Source: a virus
DNA: 32,976 nucleotides
IMG/VR virus record: IMGVR_UViG_3300032298_000394
Location: 1 to 32,976 of that record
Reading direction: 5' to 3' (one strand)
Part shown: positions 1 through 6,064 of the stretch, in pieces
How the letters are laid out: each line of letters starts with the position of its first letter
Position numbering within the stretch: the stretch's first letter is position 1
Position numbers and translations under genes: made by a program
Notes under the pieces: model-generated
Told to the model about the DNA's origin: nothing
The model's input: the letters and a program-made list of their open reading frames with translations, nothing else
Databases searched by the model: none

Positions 1-10
1 AAATAAAAAT

Positions 11-691
11 ATGAAGGTAAGACTCTACAACGATACACTAAATCCAGTTATCTGGGATAATTTAAAATTAAATCCAGAAATTAAAGAAAAATTACTGCAA
101 ATAGGCAAAGACTTTTACGCAGATACAGAAACTGATGCGCCTTTAAAAGATATACTGTTCGTGGGTAGCTTAGCAAATTATAACTGGTCAGATACAAGTG
201 ACTTTGATGTACATGTTGTTATAAATTTCAAAGATGTAGACGAAAATGTAGAACTTGTTGAAAAATTAGTTAATGCGCTTAAATCAAAATGGAATGATGA
301 ACATGATATACATGTAAAACAACACAATGTTGAAGTTTATATTCAAGATGTTACTAAAGAAAATAGATCAACAGGTGTGTATTCACTAATGCAAGATAAA
401 TGGCTAAGTGAACCAAAAAAAGAAAATATTAAAATTGATAAAGAAAAAATTCAAGAAAAATATAATGATGCAGTTAGAAAAATAAATTCTGCTATTAAAG
501 CGCAAAATATTGAGAAGCTTAAATCAATTGTTAAAGATGTTTATGATATGCGCCAAGCAGGTTTAGATAAATCAGGAGAATTAAGCACTGAAAACTTAGT
601 ATTTAAAATCTTAAGAAACAGGAATTATATAGAAAAATTAAAATCAGCAATTAATAACTTATATGATAAATCGCAAAGTTTAAACAATTAA
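11..691 (+). CDS. Nucleotidyltransferase-fold protein
   Basis: A 226-residue protein with a nucleotidyltransferase (pol-beta/MNT-like) signature. V-G-S at residues 51-53 is followed by S-D at 60-61 and D-F-D at 64-66, and a third candidate acidic residue, E108, lies in the strand V-E-V-Y-I. This is the G-S...D-x-D...E layout of enzymes that transfer NMPs to proteins, RNA or small molecules. The C-terminal half is Lys/Glu-rich helical sequence with no recognised domain. The substrate cannot be read from the sequence. The ATG at 11 follows an A-rich stretch without a Shine-Dalgarno; sequence upstream is outside the window. It precedes the tail tube gene by about 100 bases, so it may be a late accessory gene rather than a replication gene. 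The fold call is fairly secure and the function is open. Confidence 0.65.
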   Translation: MKVRLYNDTLNPVIWDNLKLNPEIKEKLLQIGKDFYADTETDAPLKDILFVGSLANYNWSDTSDFDVHVVINFKDVDENVELVEKLVNALKSKWNDEHDIHVKQHNVEVYIQDVTKENRSTGVYSLMQDKWLSEPKKENIKIDKEKIQEKYNDAVRKINSAIKAQNIEKLKSIVKDVYDMRQAGLDKSGELSTENLVFKILRNRNYIEKLKSAINNLYDKSQSLNN

Positions 692-767
692 AAGCGCATC
701 AAGCGCTATGCTTAAGCAAATTATACAAATAGTTGAAAATTTGTCAACCTATTTTAATTTATTATTA

Positions 768-775
768 TATTTATA
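768..775 (+). promoter_or_regulatory. TATTTATA late-type box upstream of tail tube gene
   Basis: Exact TATTTATA ending 19 bases before the tail tube ATG. The leader also holds AAAGGA about 10 bases from the ATG, one of very few Shine-Dalgarno-like sequences in the window. The same box recurs before many structural genes here. Its promoter role is inferred by analogy with the T4 late box TATAAATA, of which it is the reverse complement. Confidence 0.5.
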
Positions 776-794
776 TCTAAAGGAATAAACAATT

Positions 795-1286
795 ATGGCA
801 GACCTACTAAATAGCAACGAGATCTTCTTTACAACATTTGAACCTAAAGTTAAAAACAGGTTTCTTTTGTACTGTGACGGTATTCCAAGTTTCTTAATTA
901 AGAAATGCAAGAGACCATCCCCAAAAAGCGAAAAGAAGACTCTTGACCACATCAACGTCCAACGATACTATAAAGGTAAAACCACCTGGGAGGATATAAC
1001 AATTGAACTATATGATCCAATCGTACCATCTGGTGCGCAAGCAGTTATGGAGTGGATTCGCCTTGGGCACGAATCTGTTACTGGGCGTGATGGTTACAGT
1101 GATTTTTATAAGAAAGATTTGACTATCAATGTTCTTGGACCTGTTGGTGATAAAGTAGAAGAATGGACACTTAAAGGTGCATTTATCACTAGTGCAGATT
1201 TCGGTGAAATGGATTGGGGTGACAGTGGCGAAGCTATGACAATTAGCTTAACTTTAAGCGTAGATTATTGTATTTTACAATATTGA
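795..1286 (+). CDS. 19: Tail tube protein, T4 gp19 family
   Basis: At 163 residues it matches T4 gp19 as I recall it. The C-terminal segment, with G-E-M-D-W-G-D-S followed by alternating hydrophobic residues and ending L-S-V-D-Y, corresponds to the last beta-strands of T4 gp19 (L-D-W-D-S ... L-A-L-D-Y). The N-terminal part (F-L-L-Y-C-D-G-I-P near residues 23-31) fits the first tube-domain strands, and E-W-T-L-K-G-A-F precedes the conserved end. The protein polymerises into the inner tail tube through which DNA passes. It has a TATTTATA box, an SD-like AAAGGA and a strong terminator behind it, so it looks like a separately transcribed, highly expressed late gene. It opens the tail module. Confidence 0.93.
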   Translation: MADLLNSNEIFFTTFEPKVKNRFLLYCDGIPSFLIKKCKRPSPKSEKKTLDHINVQRYYKGKTTWEDITIELYDPIVPSGAQAVMEWIRLGHESVTGRDGYSDFYKKDLTINVLGPVGDKVEEWTLKGAFITSADFGEMDWGDSGEAMTISLTLSVDYCILQY

Positions 1287-1305
1287 TTCAAATTATATTC
1301 TTTTT

Positions 1306-1340
1306 ATCCCTCTAACTAAAATTAGAGGGATTTTTTATTT
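1306..1340 (+). terminator. Rho-independent terminator after tail tube gene
   Basis: A perfect 10-bp stem (ATCCCTCTAA at 1306-1315 with TTAGAGGGAT at 1322-1331), a 6-base loop and a T-rich tail (ATTTTTTATTTT). It separates the tail tube gene from the downstream nucleotidylyltransferase gene. Confidence 0.88.
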
Positions 1341-1363
1341 TATACAAGGATATTTATTGTATA
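1341..1363 (+). promoter_or_regulatory. TATTTATT box in the loop of a start-abutting hairpin
   Basis: TATTTATT at 1351-1358 ends 4 bases before the ATG at 1363. It sits mostly in the 9-base loop of a short hairpin (TATACAA at 1341-1347 with TTGTATA at 1357-1363). The 3' arm runs to the first base of the start codon. If the box is a late promoter, its RNA would begin close to the ATG and lack the 5' arm. Confidence 0.45.
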
Positions 1364-2208
1364 TGAAGAAACATGTAGCATTTGCATTTGGTAGATTCAA
1401 TCCTCCTACGGTAGGACATAAAAAGTTAATTGATACGGTAGTTGATGCATCAGATGGTGGTGATTTTTATATTTTTACAAGTCAATCCCAGGATCCTGAT
1501 AAAAATCCATTGGATTATCAAACCAAGGTCAATTTTTTAAAGAAACTATTTCCTGATATACAAGATAAAATTGTATATGATGTATCAATTAAAAATGTTT
1601 TACAAGCCGCAGATAAATTAAAGGCAAATGGTTATACTGATGCAACATTTGTATGTGGTAGTGATAGAGTTCCAGAATTTACTAAACTATTGAACACATG
1701 GAATGGTATGGATAAAACACCTAGATTTGGTGTTTTAAATATCATTAGTAGTGGTGAAAGAGAAGATGGTATGGAAGGAGTGGGAGGAGTTAGTGCTAGT
1801 ATGGCAAGAGAATTTGTAAAGAATAACGATTTTGAATCATTTAAGGGTACTGTTCCAAATAATCCACAATTAGCAAAAGAATTATTTGATGCGGTTAAAC
1901 AGGGTATGGCAACATCTAAAAAAAAGATAAAGGAATGTATTATACAACTTATCAATGAAATATTGAATGAAAACGAGTCTGATGTAAAACAAGCAGTTAA
2001 AAAAACTAATGATGCTTTACTCGCACAAAGACAAATAGAATTATCATCTGCAAAAGATAAAGAAAAAGAAGTAAGTGCAAGACAAAGAATGGCATCTTCA
2101 CCTGAAGAAAAAAAGAAAGTGGATGACGAATTGAAAACCGCAAAAGAAACTGTAAAGTCAAAAACAGATTTATTGAAAGCTGCACAACAACAATCTCAAT
2201 CGTCTTAA
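1363..2208 (+). CDS. Nucleotidylyltransferase (NMNAT/cytidylyltransferase-like) with coiled-coil tail
   Basis: A 281-residue protein. The N-terminal roughly 170 residues form a nucleotidylyltransferase domain. After the first beta strand comes G-R-F-N-P-P-T-V-G-H, the (H/T)xGH nucleotide-binding motif, and V-S-A-S-M-A-R stands at the position of the second motif (ISxTxxR). Such enzymes join NMN, pantetheine phosphate or CTP-activated alcohols to nucleotides; NMN adenylyltransferase is one phage precedent, but the substrate is not decidable here. Residues from about 185 on hold K-K-K-I-K-E-C-I and a long charged helix, probably coiled coil, unusual for an NMNAT. I chose the ATG at 1363 over an in-frame TTG at 1357, because the TTG lies in the putative promoter/hairpin element. 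Its place between tail tube and tail chaperone genes is odd for a metabolic enzyme. Confidence 0.75.
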   Translation: MKKHVAFAFGRFNPPTVGHKKLIDTVVDASDGGDFYIFTSQSQDPDKNPLDYQTKVNFLKKLFPDIQDKIVYDVSIKNVLQAADKLKANGYTDATFVCGSDRVPEFTKLLNTWNGMDKTPRFGVLNIISSGEREDGMEGVGGVSASMAREFVKNNDFESFKGTVPNNPQLAKELFDAVKQGMATSKKKIKECIIQLINEILNENESDVKQAVKKTNDALLAQRQIELSSAKDKEKEVSARQRMASSPEEKKKVDDELKTAKETVKSKTDLLKAAQQQSQSS

Positions 2209-2222
2209 ATTAAATAAATTAA

Positions 2223-2269
2223 AAATTATAACTTTATACTATATATTGGTATACTGAAAGTTATAATTT
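2223..2269 (+). promoter_or_regulatory. 13-bp hairpin ending exactly at the gp26-like start codon
   Basis: A perfect 13-bp inverted repeat (AAATTATAACTTT at 2223-2235, AAAGTTATAATTT at 2257-2269) whose last base touches the ATG at 2270. The 21-base interior can form a further ATAC/GTAT stem. There is no T-run after it, so it is a poor terminator. It would make the region before the start double-stranded in read-through RNA. No TATTTATA box is present at this gene. Confidence 0.55.
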
Positions 2270-3106
2270 ATGGACGACTATACAATTCCTATTACAAAAC
2301 CAGCTAGTCAATTTGCTGGAAATAGTTCTCAACAAAAACAAGAAACAACTTATCCATCTGAAATAGTTGATTTGCCAAGTCAGGGACATTTTTATCCTTC
2401 TTCTAGTCCATTGAGCAATGGTACTATTAACTTAAAAATAATGACTGCAAAAGAAGAAGATATTCTTACCAATCAAAATTATATCAAAAAAGGTATTGTG
2501 TTGGATAAGTTGATTGAATCACTTATAGTGGATAAAGATGTAAAACTAGACGATTTGTTGTTGGGTGATAAAAATGCAGTATTTGTTGCAATCCGAAGAT
2601 TTGCTTATGGTGATAGTTATGGTCCGCTTCAAATTAAATGTCCGGCATGTAGAGAAAATAATGAATGTACATTCAATTTAAGCGATTTGAAATATAAAGA
2701 TGTGGATGTATCAAAGTATCCACAAGGATCAAATCAATTTGATGTTGAACTGCCATATTGTAAAAAGACCGTAACTTGTAAATTATTAACTTCAGGAGAT
2801 GAAAAACAGATTGACAATGAAACCAAGATGTTGCAAAAGATTAAAACTGGTAGTACTTCAGATGTAACTACTAGATTAAGATACACAATTGTAGCTGTAA
2901 ATGGAAATTCTGATAAAACAGAAGTCAAAAAATTTGTTGAAAATGAACTTACTTCAAAAGACAGTTTTGAATTAAGAAAGTTGATTAAAGAAAGAACTCC
3001 TGATATTGATTTAAATTTTGATTTCAAATGTGAACAATGTAATCACGACGAAAGGATAGGTGTACCGCTAACGGTACAGTTTTTTTGGCCTGACTCCGGA
3101 AGATAA
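2270..3106 (+). CDS. T4 gp26-like baseplate/tail assembly protein with split zinc ribbon
   Basis: A 278-residue protein resembling the T4 baseplate-assembly family that includes gp26. After a disordered Ser/Gln-rich N-terminus it has V-D-L-P-S-Q-G-H-F-Y-P (residues 33-42), a typical opening of this family, then a helical region with D-D-L-L-L-G-D (94-100). C124-P-A-C127 and C254-E-Q-C257 can form a split zinc ribbon. It ends V-Q-F-F-W-P-D-S-G-R. The gene lies just before the tape measure gene, where other tailed phages carry the tail assembly chaperone pair (gpG/gpGT, P2 E/E'). A run of seven T (3080-3086) ten codons before the stop could let ribosomes enter the frame of the small downstream ORF, giving a protein of about 348 residues. 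Chaperone function is inferred from position. Confidence 0.7.
   Translation: MDDYTIPITKPASQFAGNSSQQKQETTYPSEIVDLPSQGHFYPSSSPLSNGTINLKIMTAKEEDILTNQNYIKKGIVLDKLIESLIVDKDVKLDDLLLGDKNAVFVAIRRFAYGDSYGPLQIKCPACRENNECTFNLSDLKYKDVDVSKYPQGSNQFDVELPYCKKTVTCKLLTSGDEKQIDNETKMLQKIKTGSTSDVTTRLRYTIVAVNGNSDKTEVKKFVENELTSKDSFELRKLIKERTPDIDLNFDFKCEQCNHDERIGVPLTVQFFWPDSGR
3080..3088 (+). promoter_or_regulatory. Candidate programmed frameshift site (T7-GG)
   Basis: Seven consecutive T followed by GG, read as CAG TTT TTT TGG in the gp26-like frame. A +1 slip of the peptidyl-tRNA from TTT to the overlapping TTT, or a -2 slip, enters the frame that continues G-L-T-P-E-D-K-L-L-I-H-E-Q-I-F to 3317. A homopolymer sequencing error is the main alternative. 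Confidence 0.5.
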
Positions 3107-3107
3107 G

Positions 3108-3317
3108 TTGTTGATTCACGAACAGATATTTAGTTTGGCATATCATTCTCAAGGTGCATTTACACAGGATATTGCATATAAATTACCTGTGTTCTTGAGG
3201 ATTTTCTATTTAAAGAAACTAATAGAAACAAAAGAAAAAGAAAAAGAAGTTATGGAAAAAGGATCAAAGTCTTCTTCTAAACCAAATTCTAGACCGAATA
3301 TTTCTAGAGGAAAATGA
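3108..3317 (+). CDS. Small ORF after gp26-like gene; probable frameshift extension of it
   Basis: A 69-residue reading frame with no ATG start; the only possible starts are two TTG codons (3108, 3111) or a CTG at 3090. The frame is open from 3072, and the sequence upstream of the TTGs already looks like protein (S-F-F-G-L-T-P-E-D-K), so coding probably begins through ribosomal frameshifting at the T7 run of the preceding gene. The body (H-E-Q-I-F-S-L-A-Y...L-P-V-F-L-R-I-F-Y-L-K-K-L) is a compact helical domain, followed by a basic, Ser/Lys-rich tail. It fills the 'T' slot of gpG/gpGT-type tail assembly chaperones directly before the tape measure. An independently initiated TTG product remains possible. 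Confidence 0.6.
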   Translation: MLIHEQIFSLAYHSQGAFTQDIAYKLPVFLRIFYLKKLIETKEKEKEVMEKGSKSSSKPNSRPNISRGK

Positions 3318-3338
3318 TATAAAAATCCATAGGTACTA

Positions 3339-3346
3339 TATTTATA
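3339..3346 (+). promoter_or_regulatory. TATTTATA late-type box of tape measure gene
   Basis: Exact TATTTATA ending 6 bases before the ATG at 3353. Flanking bases make an imperfect GTACTAT/ATAATAC inverted repeat around it with one mismatched pair. There is no Shine-Dalgarno between box and start. Confidence 0.5.
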
Positions 3347-3352
3347 ATACAT

Positions 3353-6043
3353 ATGGCGACACCACAACAGAGACTCGCAGAAGCTGAAAGATTACGTGCA
3401 TTAGGTGAGAGTATTAACGATCAACAAAAAGAACAGTTAGATTTGTTAGACGCAGCAAATGAACGTTATGCACAACAGATAAGTAGTGTTAAAGATTTAT
3501 CGGCTTATCTTCAAAAATCATTACAAATTGAAGGTAAAATGGCAGAATCATTTGATGATATGTTTAGAGCATTTGCACCAGTAAATGATAAAGCCGGCGA
3601 TTTATATAAAAGTTTAACAAAGTTAAATAATCCACTCTCTGCCGGATATGAATTATTAAAACTGTCTGTCGAAAGATTTATAGCATTAGATAACGCAGCT
3701 CAAAAGTTTAGAGAAACCACTGGATTTTTGGCAAGTCAAACGGGAGAAGTAGAATCGAATATAAGAATTGCTAGTAGAGATTTATCACAATTTGGAGTTA
3801 CCGCAGAATTAGCAGGTGAATCTGCACAACAATTGGCAAACGCTTTTGGTGATACTTCTATTGCAAACAAAGAAAATATAGAATATGTTTCTTTGATGAA
3901 ACAGAATTTGGGTGTTAGTGCAGAAGATTCTACCGCAATAATGCAAAATTTCATGGGAATCGGTGGAATGTCATCAAAAGTTGCTAGAGAAACTGCTGGT
4001 GCTGCAGCAAGTATGGCAAAAGCTGCTGGTGTACCATTTAGTAAAGTAATGCAAGAAGTTGCAAAGCCATCAGAAACTGTTAGATCATTAATTAGGGGCA
4101 GTGTTGATGGCTTAATAAAAGGTGCAATTGAAGCAAAAAGATTAGGAACTTCATTAGAATCAGTAGGCAAAGCAGCTGCAGGAATGTTAGATTTTCAATC
4201 TTCTATTAATGATGAAATGGAAGCAAGTGTTTTATTTGGTAGAGATGTTAATTTACAAAAAGCAAGAGAACTAGCATATGCAGGCGATTTAGAAAATTTA
4301 GCAAAAGAGCAATCTAGATTATTAAAAGAAGCAGGAGATGTATCTAAGATGGATTATTTCCAAAGAATAGGTATTGCAAAAGCGTTAGGTATGTCTGTTG
4401 AAGAAATGGATAAGATGAACGCAAAACAACAAGAATTAAATCAATTACGTTTAGAAGATCCAGAAACTTATGAAAAATTGACGGCTAAACAAAAAGTAAT
4501 GGATAAAACAAAAGAAAGTTTATCCGAAAAATATAAAAAAGAATTGTTATCTCAACAATTAGCAAGTCAACAAGAAAAGATAATGATGTCAATTCAAAGC
4601 ATAACAACTGAATTGGCTGAAACATTTTTACCAATAATAAACACTTTGGTTCCTATTGTTGGAATCTTGTTTAAGATGAGTATGATTATTACTAAATTTA
4701 TATTGGCACCATTTAGACTTATTGTTGATTTGATTGATGCTGGTTTAAAAGCTTTAAAACCTTATATAGATGTATTAAAACTTATAGAAGATGGTTTAAA
4801 TAGAATGTCTTCTTTTTTTTCTACTCCACCTGAAGGCGTGGATTCCTGGGCAGCCAAAATTGGAACAGCAGTAATTGCTGCTATTGTTTTGGCGTTTTCT
4901 GTAACAGGATCAAATACACTTGTAGGGACAATAATAAAGTTTATTACTTCACCATTTAAATTAGCTCTTAAATTGATACCAAATTATTTTAAAGGAGGTT
5001 TAAAAGATGCCGCAAAAGGTGCAGTTGATGCCGCAAAAGGTGCAGTTGATGCTGCAAAAAATATTACATCAACTGGCGGTACACCTGCTATACCTGGTGC
5101 GGCTGGTGGTACACCTGCTATACCTGGTACGGCTGGTACGGCTGGTGCAATACCAACTGTTCCACCAACCGCAAATAAAACTGCAGGTCAAAATATAAAA
5201 GATTTCTTGAAGAATCTTGCTGATGGTATTAAATCATTTAATCCACTGGGTGAAATATTAAAAGGATTACTTGGAATTGCAGCTTCTGGTCCTGCATTTT
5301 TATTGTTTATAACTGCTATTCCTGGTATTTTATTAATGGCTGCCGTCGGCGCAATGGGACCGTTAATTGTTGGTGGATTTACCGCATTATCTACAGGAAT
5401 AAAAATGATGGATATAGCTAAAATTGGAATGGGAGTTTTAGGTATTTTAGCATTGGGTGCAGCATTTATACCATTTACATTTGCATTGAGTTTATTAACA
5501 GGCGTATCACCAACTGCAATTTTAGCAAGTGTAGCAGCAATGTATGCATTGGGTGCAGGAGCAATTTTTTTGGGTTCTATATTTGCAAGTGGAATTGGGG
5601 CTGCGTTGTTTTTTGCTGGTGTTGCTGGTATTGCTGCATTGGGATTAGCATTTATTCCCTTTGGAAAAGCATCACAAATGGCAGGTGAAGGAATGAAAAA
5701 TTTTGGAGACGGTGTTAAAGATATTGCGGCAAATATATCACAGATATCTTCTTTAGAAGAAACATTTTCTATATTTAAAGATCAAGAATTGATTGCGGGG
5801 ATTTATTCTATGGGTTTTGCTATAGCATTTTTAAACACTCAATTATCTGCATTAGGAACAAATTTACCAGCGTTGGCTGAAATTAATAAATCAAAAAATG
5901 AACAAAGTGCAAATGGAGAAGTTGTTGCAAAATTAGATGAATTGATAGGATTGATGCAGAGTGGAGCTATTGCGGTTAATATAGATGGTACTAAAGTAAG
6001 TACTGCTGTTGGAGTTGCTACAAAATTTAGAGGTGCAAGTTAA
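3353..6043 (+). CDS. Tail tape measure protein
   Basis: An 896-residue protein, the expected tape measure by position (after tube and chaperone genes) and composition. The N-terminal 400 residues are helical and Ala/Glu/Gln/Lys-rich, with small-residue runs such as A-G-A-A-A-S-M-A-K-A-A-G. Hydrophobic helices follow at about 420-465 and 505-520, and a long Gly/Ala-rich hydrophobic block lies at about 640-780. Between them is a low-complexity linker with two copies of K-G-A-V-D-A-A and two of G-G-T-P-A-I-P-G. The C-terminus (A-V-N-I-D-G-T-K-V-S) resembles other tape measure ends. The protein sets tail length and is ejected to help DNA cross the host membrane. Its length would suggest a tail of roughly 130 nm by the usual scaling (inference). 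Arginine is mostly AGA, unlike the replication genes. Confidence 0.85.
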   Translation: MATPQQRLAEAERLRALGESINDQQKEQLDLLDAANERYAQQISSVKDLSAYLQKSLQIEGKMAESFDDMFRAFAPVNDKAGDLYKSLTKLNNPLSAGYELLKLSVERFIALDNAAQKFRETTGFLASQTGEVESNIRIASRDLSQFGVTAELAGESAQQLANAFGDTSIANKENIEYVSLMKQNLGVSAEDSTAIMQNFMGIGGMSSKVARETAGAAASMAKAAGVPFSKVMQEVAKPSETVRSLIRGSVDGLIKGAIEAKRLGTSLESVGKAAAGMLDFQSSINDEMEASVLFGRDVNLQKARELAYAGDLENLAKEQSRLLKEAGDVSKMDYFQRIGIAKALGMSVEEMDKMNAKQQELNQLRLEDPETYEKLTAKQKVMDKTKESLSEKYKKELLSQQLASQQEKIMMSIQSITTELAETFLPIINTLVPIVGILFKMSMIITKFILAPFRLIVDLIDAGLKALKPYIDVLKLIEDGLNRMSSFFSTPPEGVDSWAAKIGTAVIAAIVLAFSVTGSNTLVGTIIKFITSPFKLALKLIPNYFKGGLKDAAKGAVDAAKGAVDAAKNITSTGGTPAIPGAAGGTPAIPGTAGTAGAIPTVPPTANKTAGQNIKDFLKNLADGIKSFNPLGEILKGLLGIAASGPAFLLFITAIPGILLMAAVGAMGPLIVGGFTALSTGIKMMDIAKIGMGVLGILALGAAFIPFTFALSLLTGVSPTAILASVAAMYALGAGAIFLGSIFASGIGAALFFAGVAGIAALGLAFIPFGKASQMAGEGMKNFGDGVKDIAANISQISSLEETFSIFKDQELIAGIYSMGFAIAFLNTQLSALGTNLPALAEINKSKNEQSANGEVVAKLDELIGLMQSGAIAVNIDGTKVSTAVGVATKFRGAS
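5006..5146 (+). repeat. Two short in-frame tandem repeats inside tape measure gene
   Basis: A 21-base unit (starting GATGCCGCAAAAGG) stands at 5006-5026 and 5027-5047, with a partial third copy to 5059. A 30-base unit starting GGTACACCTGCTATACCTGG stands at 5078 and 5108, followed by partial copies of its end. Both keep the reading frame and encode a flexible linker between hydrophobic blocks. Such repeats can change copy number by slippage. Confidence 0.85.
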
Positions 6044-6052
6044 ATAACTTGA

Positions 6053-6060
6053 TATTTATA
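6053..6060 (+). promoter_or_regulatory. TATTTATA late-type box
   Basis: Exact TATTTATA ending 4 bases before the ATG at 6065. It is the centre of a small inverted repeat (ATATT at 6052-6056, AATAT at 6060-6064) whose 3' arm touches the start codon. A second stem (CAAGTT 6036-6041, AACTTG 6046-6051, loop AAAT) just upstream contains the tape measure stop codon. Confidence 0.5.
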
Positions 6061-6064
6061 ATAT

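Noticed and set aside
692-767. Possible terminator (AGCGC/GCGCT) after the first gene
   Set aside because: Only 5 bp with no T-tract; the nearby TTGA/TCAA pairing is interrupted. Too weak to call.
3736-4170. A 144-codon minus-strand frame within the tape measure gene (and other minus-strand frames inside plus-strand genes)
   Set aside because: These are complements of AT-rich coding sequence without boxes, domains or plausible composition. Only the 30598-30365 frame lies outside another gene and has its own box.
5007-5198. A 63-codon frame with a perfect AAAGGAGG 8 bases before its ATG, inside the tape measure gene
   Set aside because: It overlaps the tape measure in another frame, consists of shadow repeats of the linker repeats, and the SD-like bases simply encode K-G-G-L. 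Almost no real gene in the window uses a Shine-Dalgarno.
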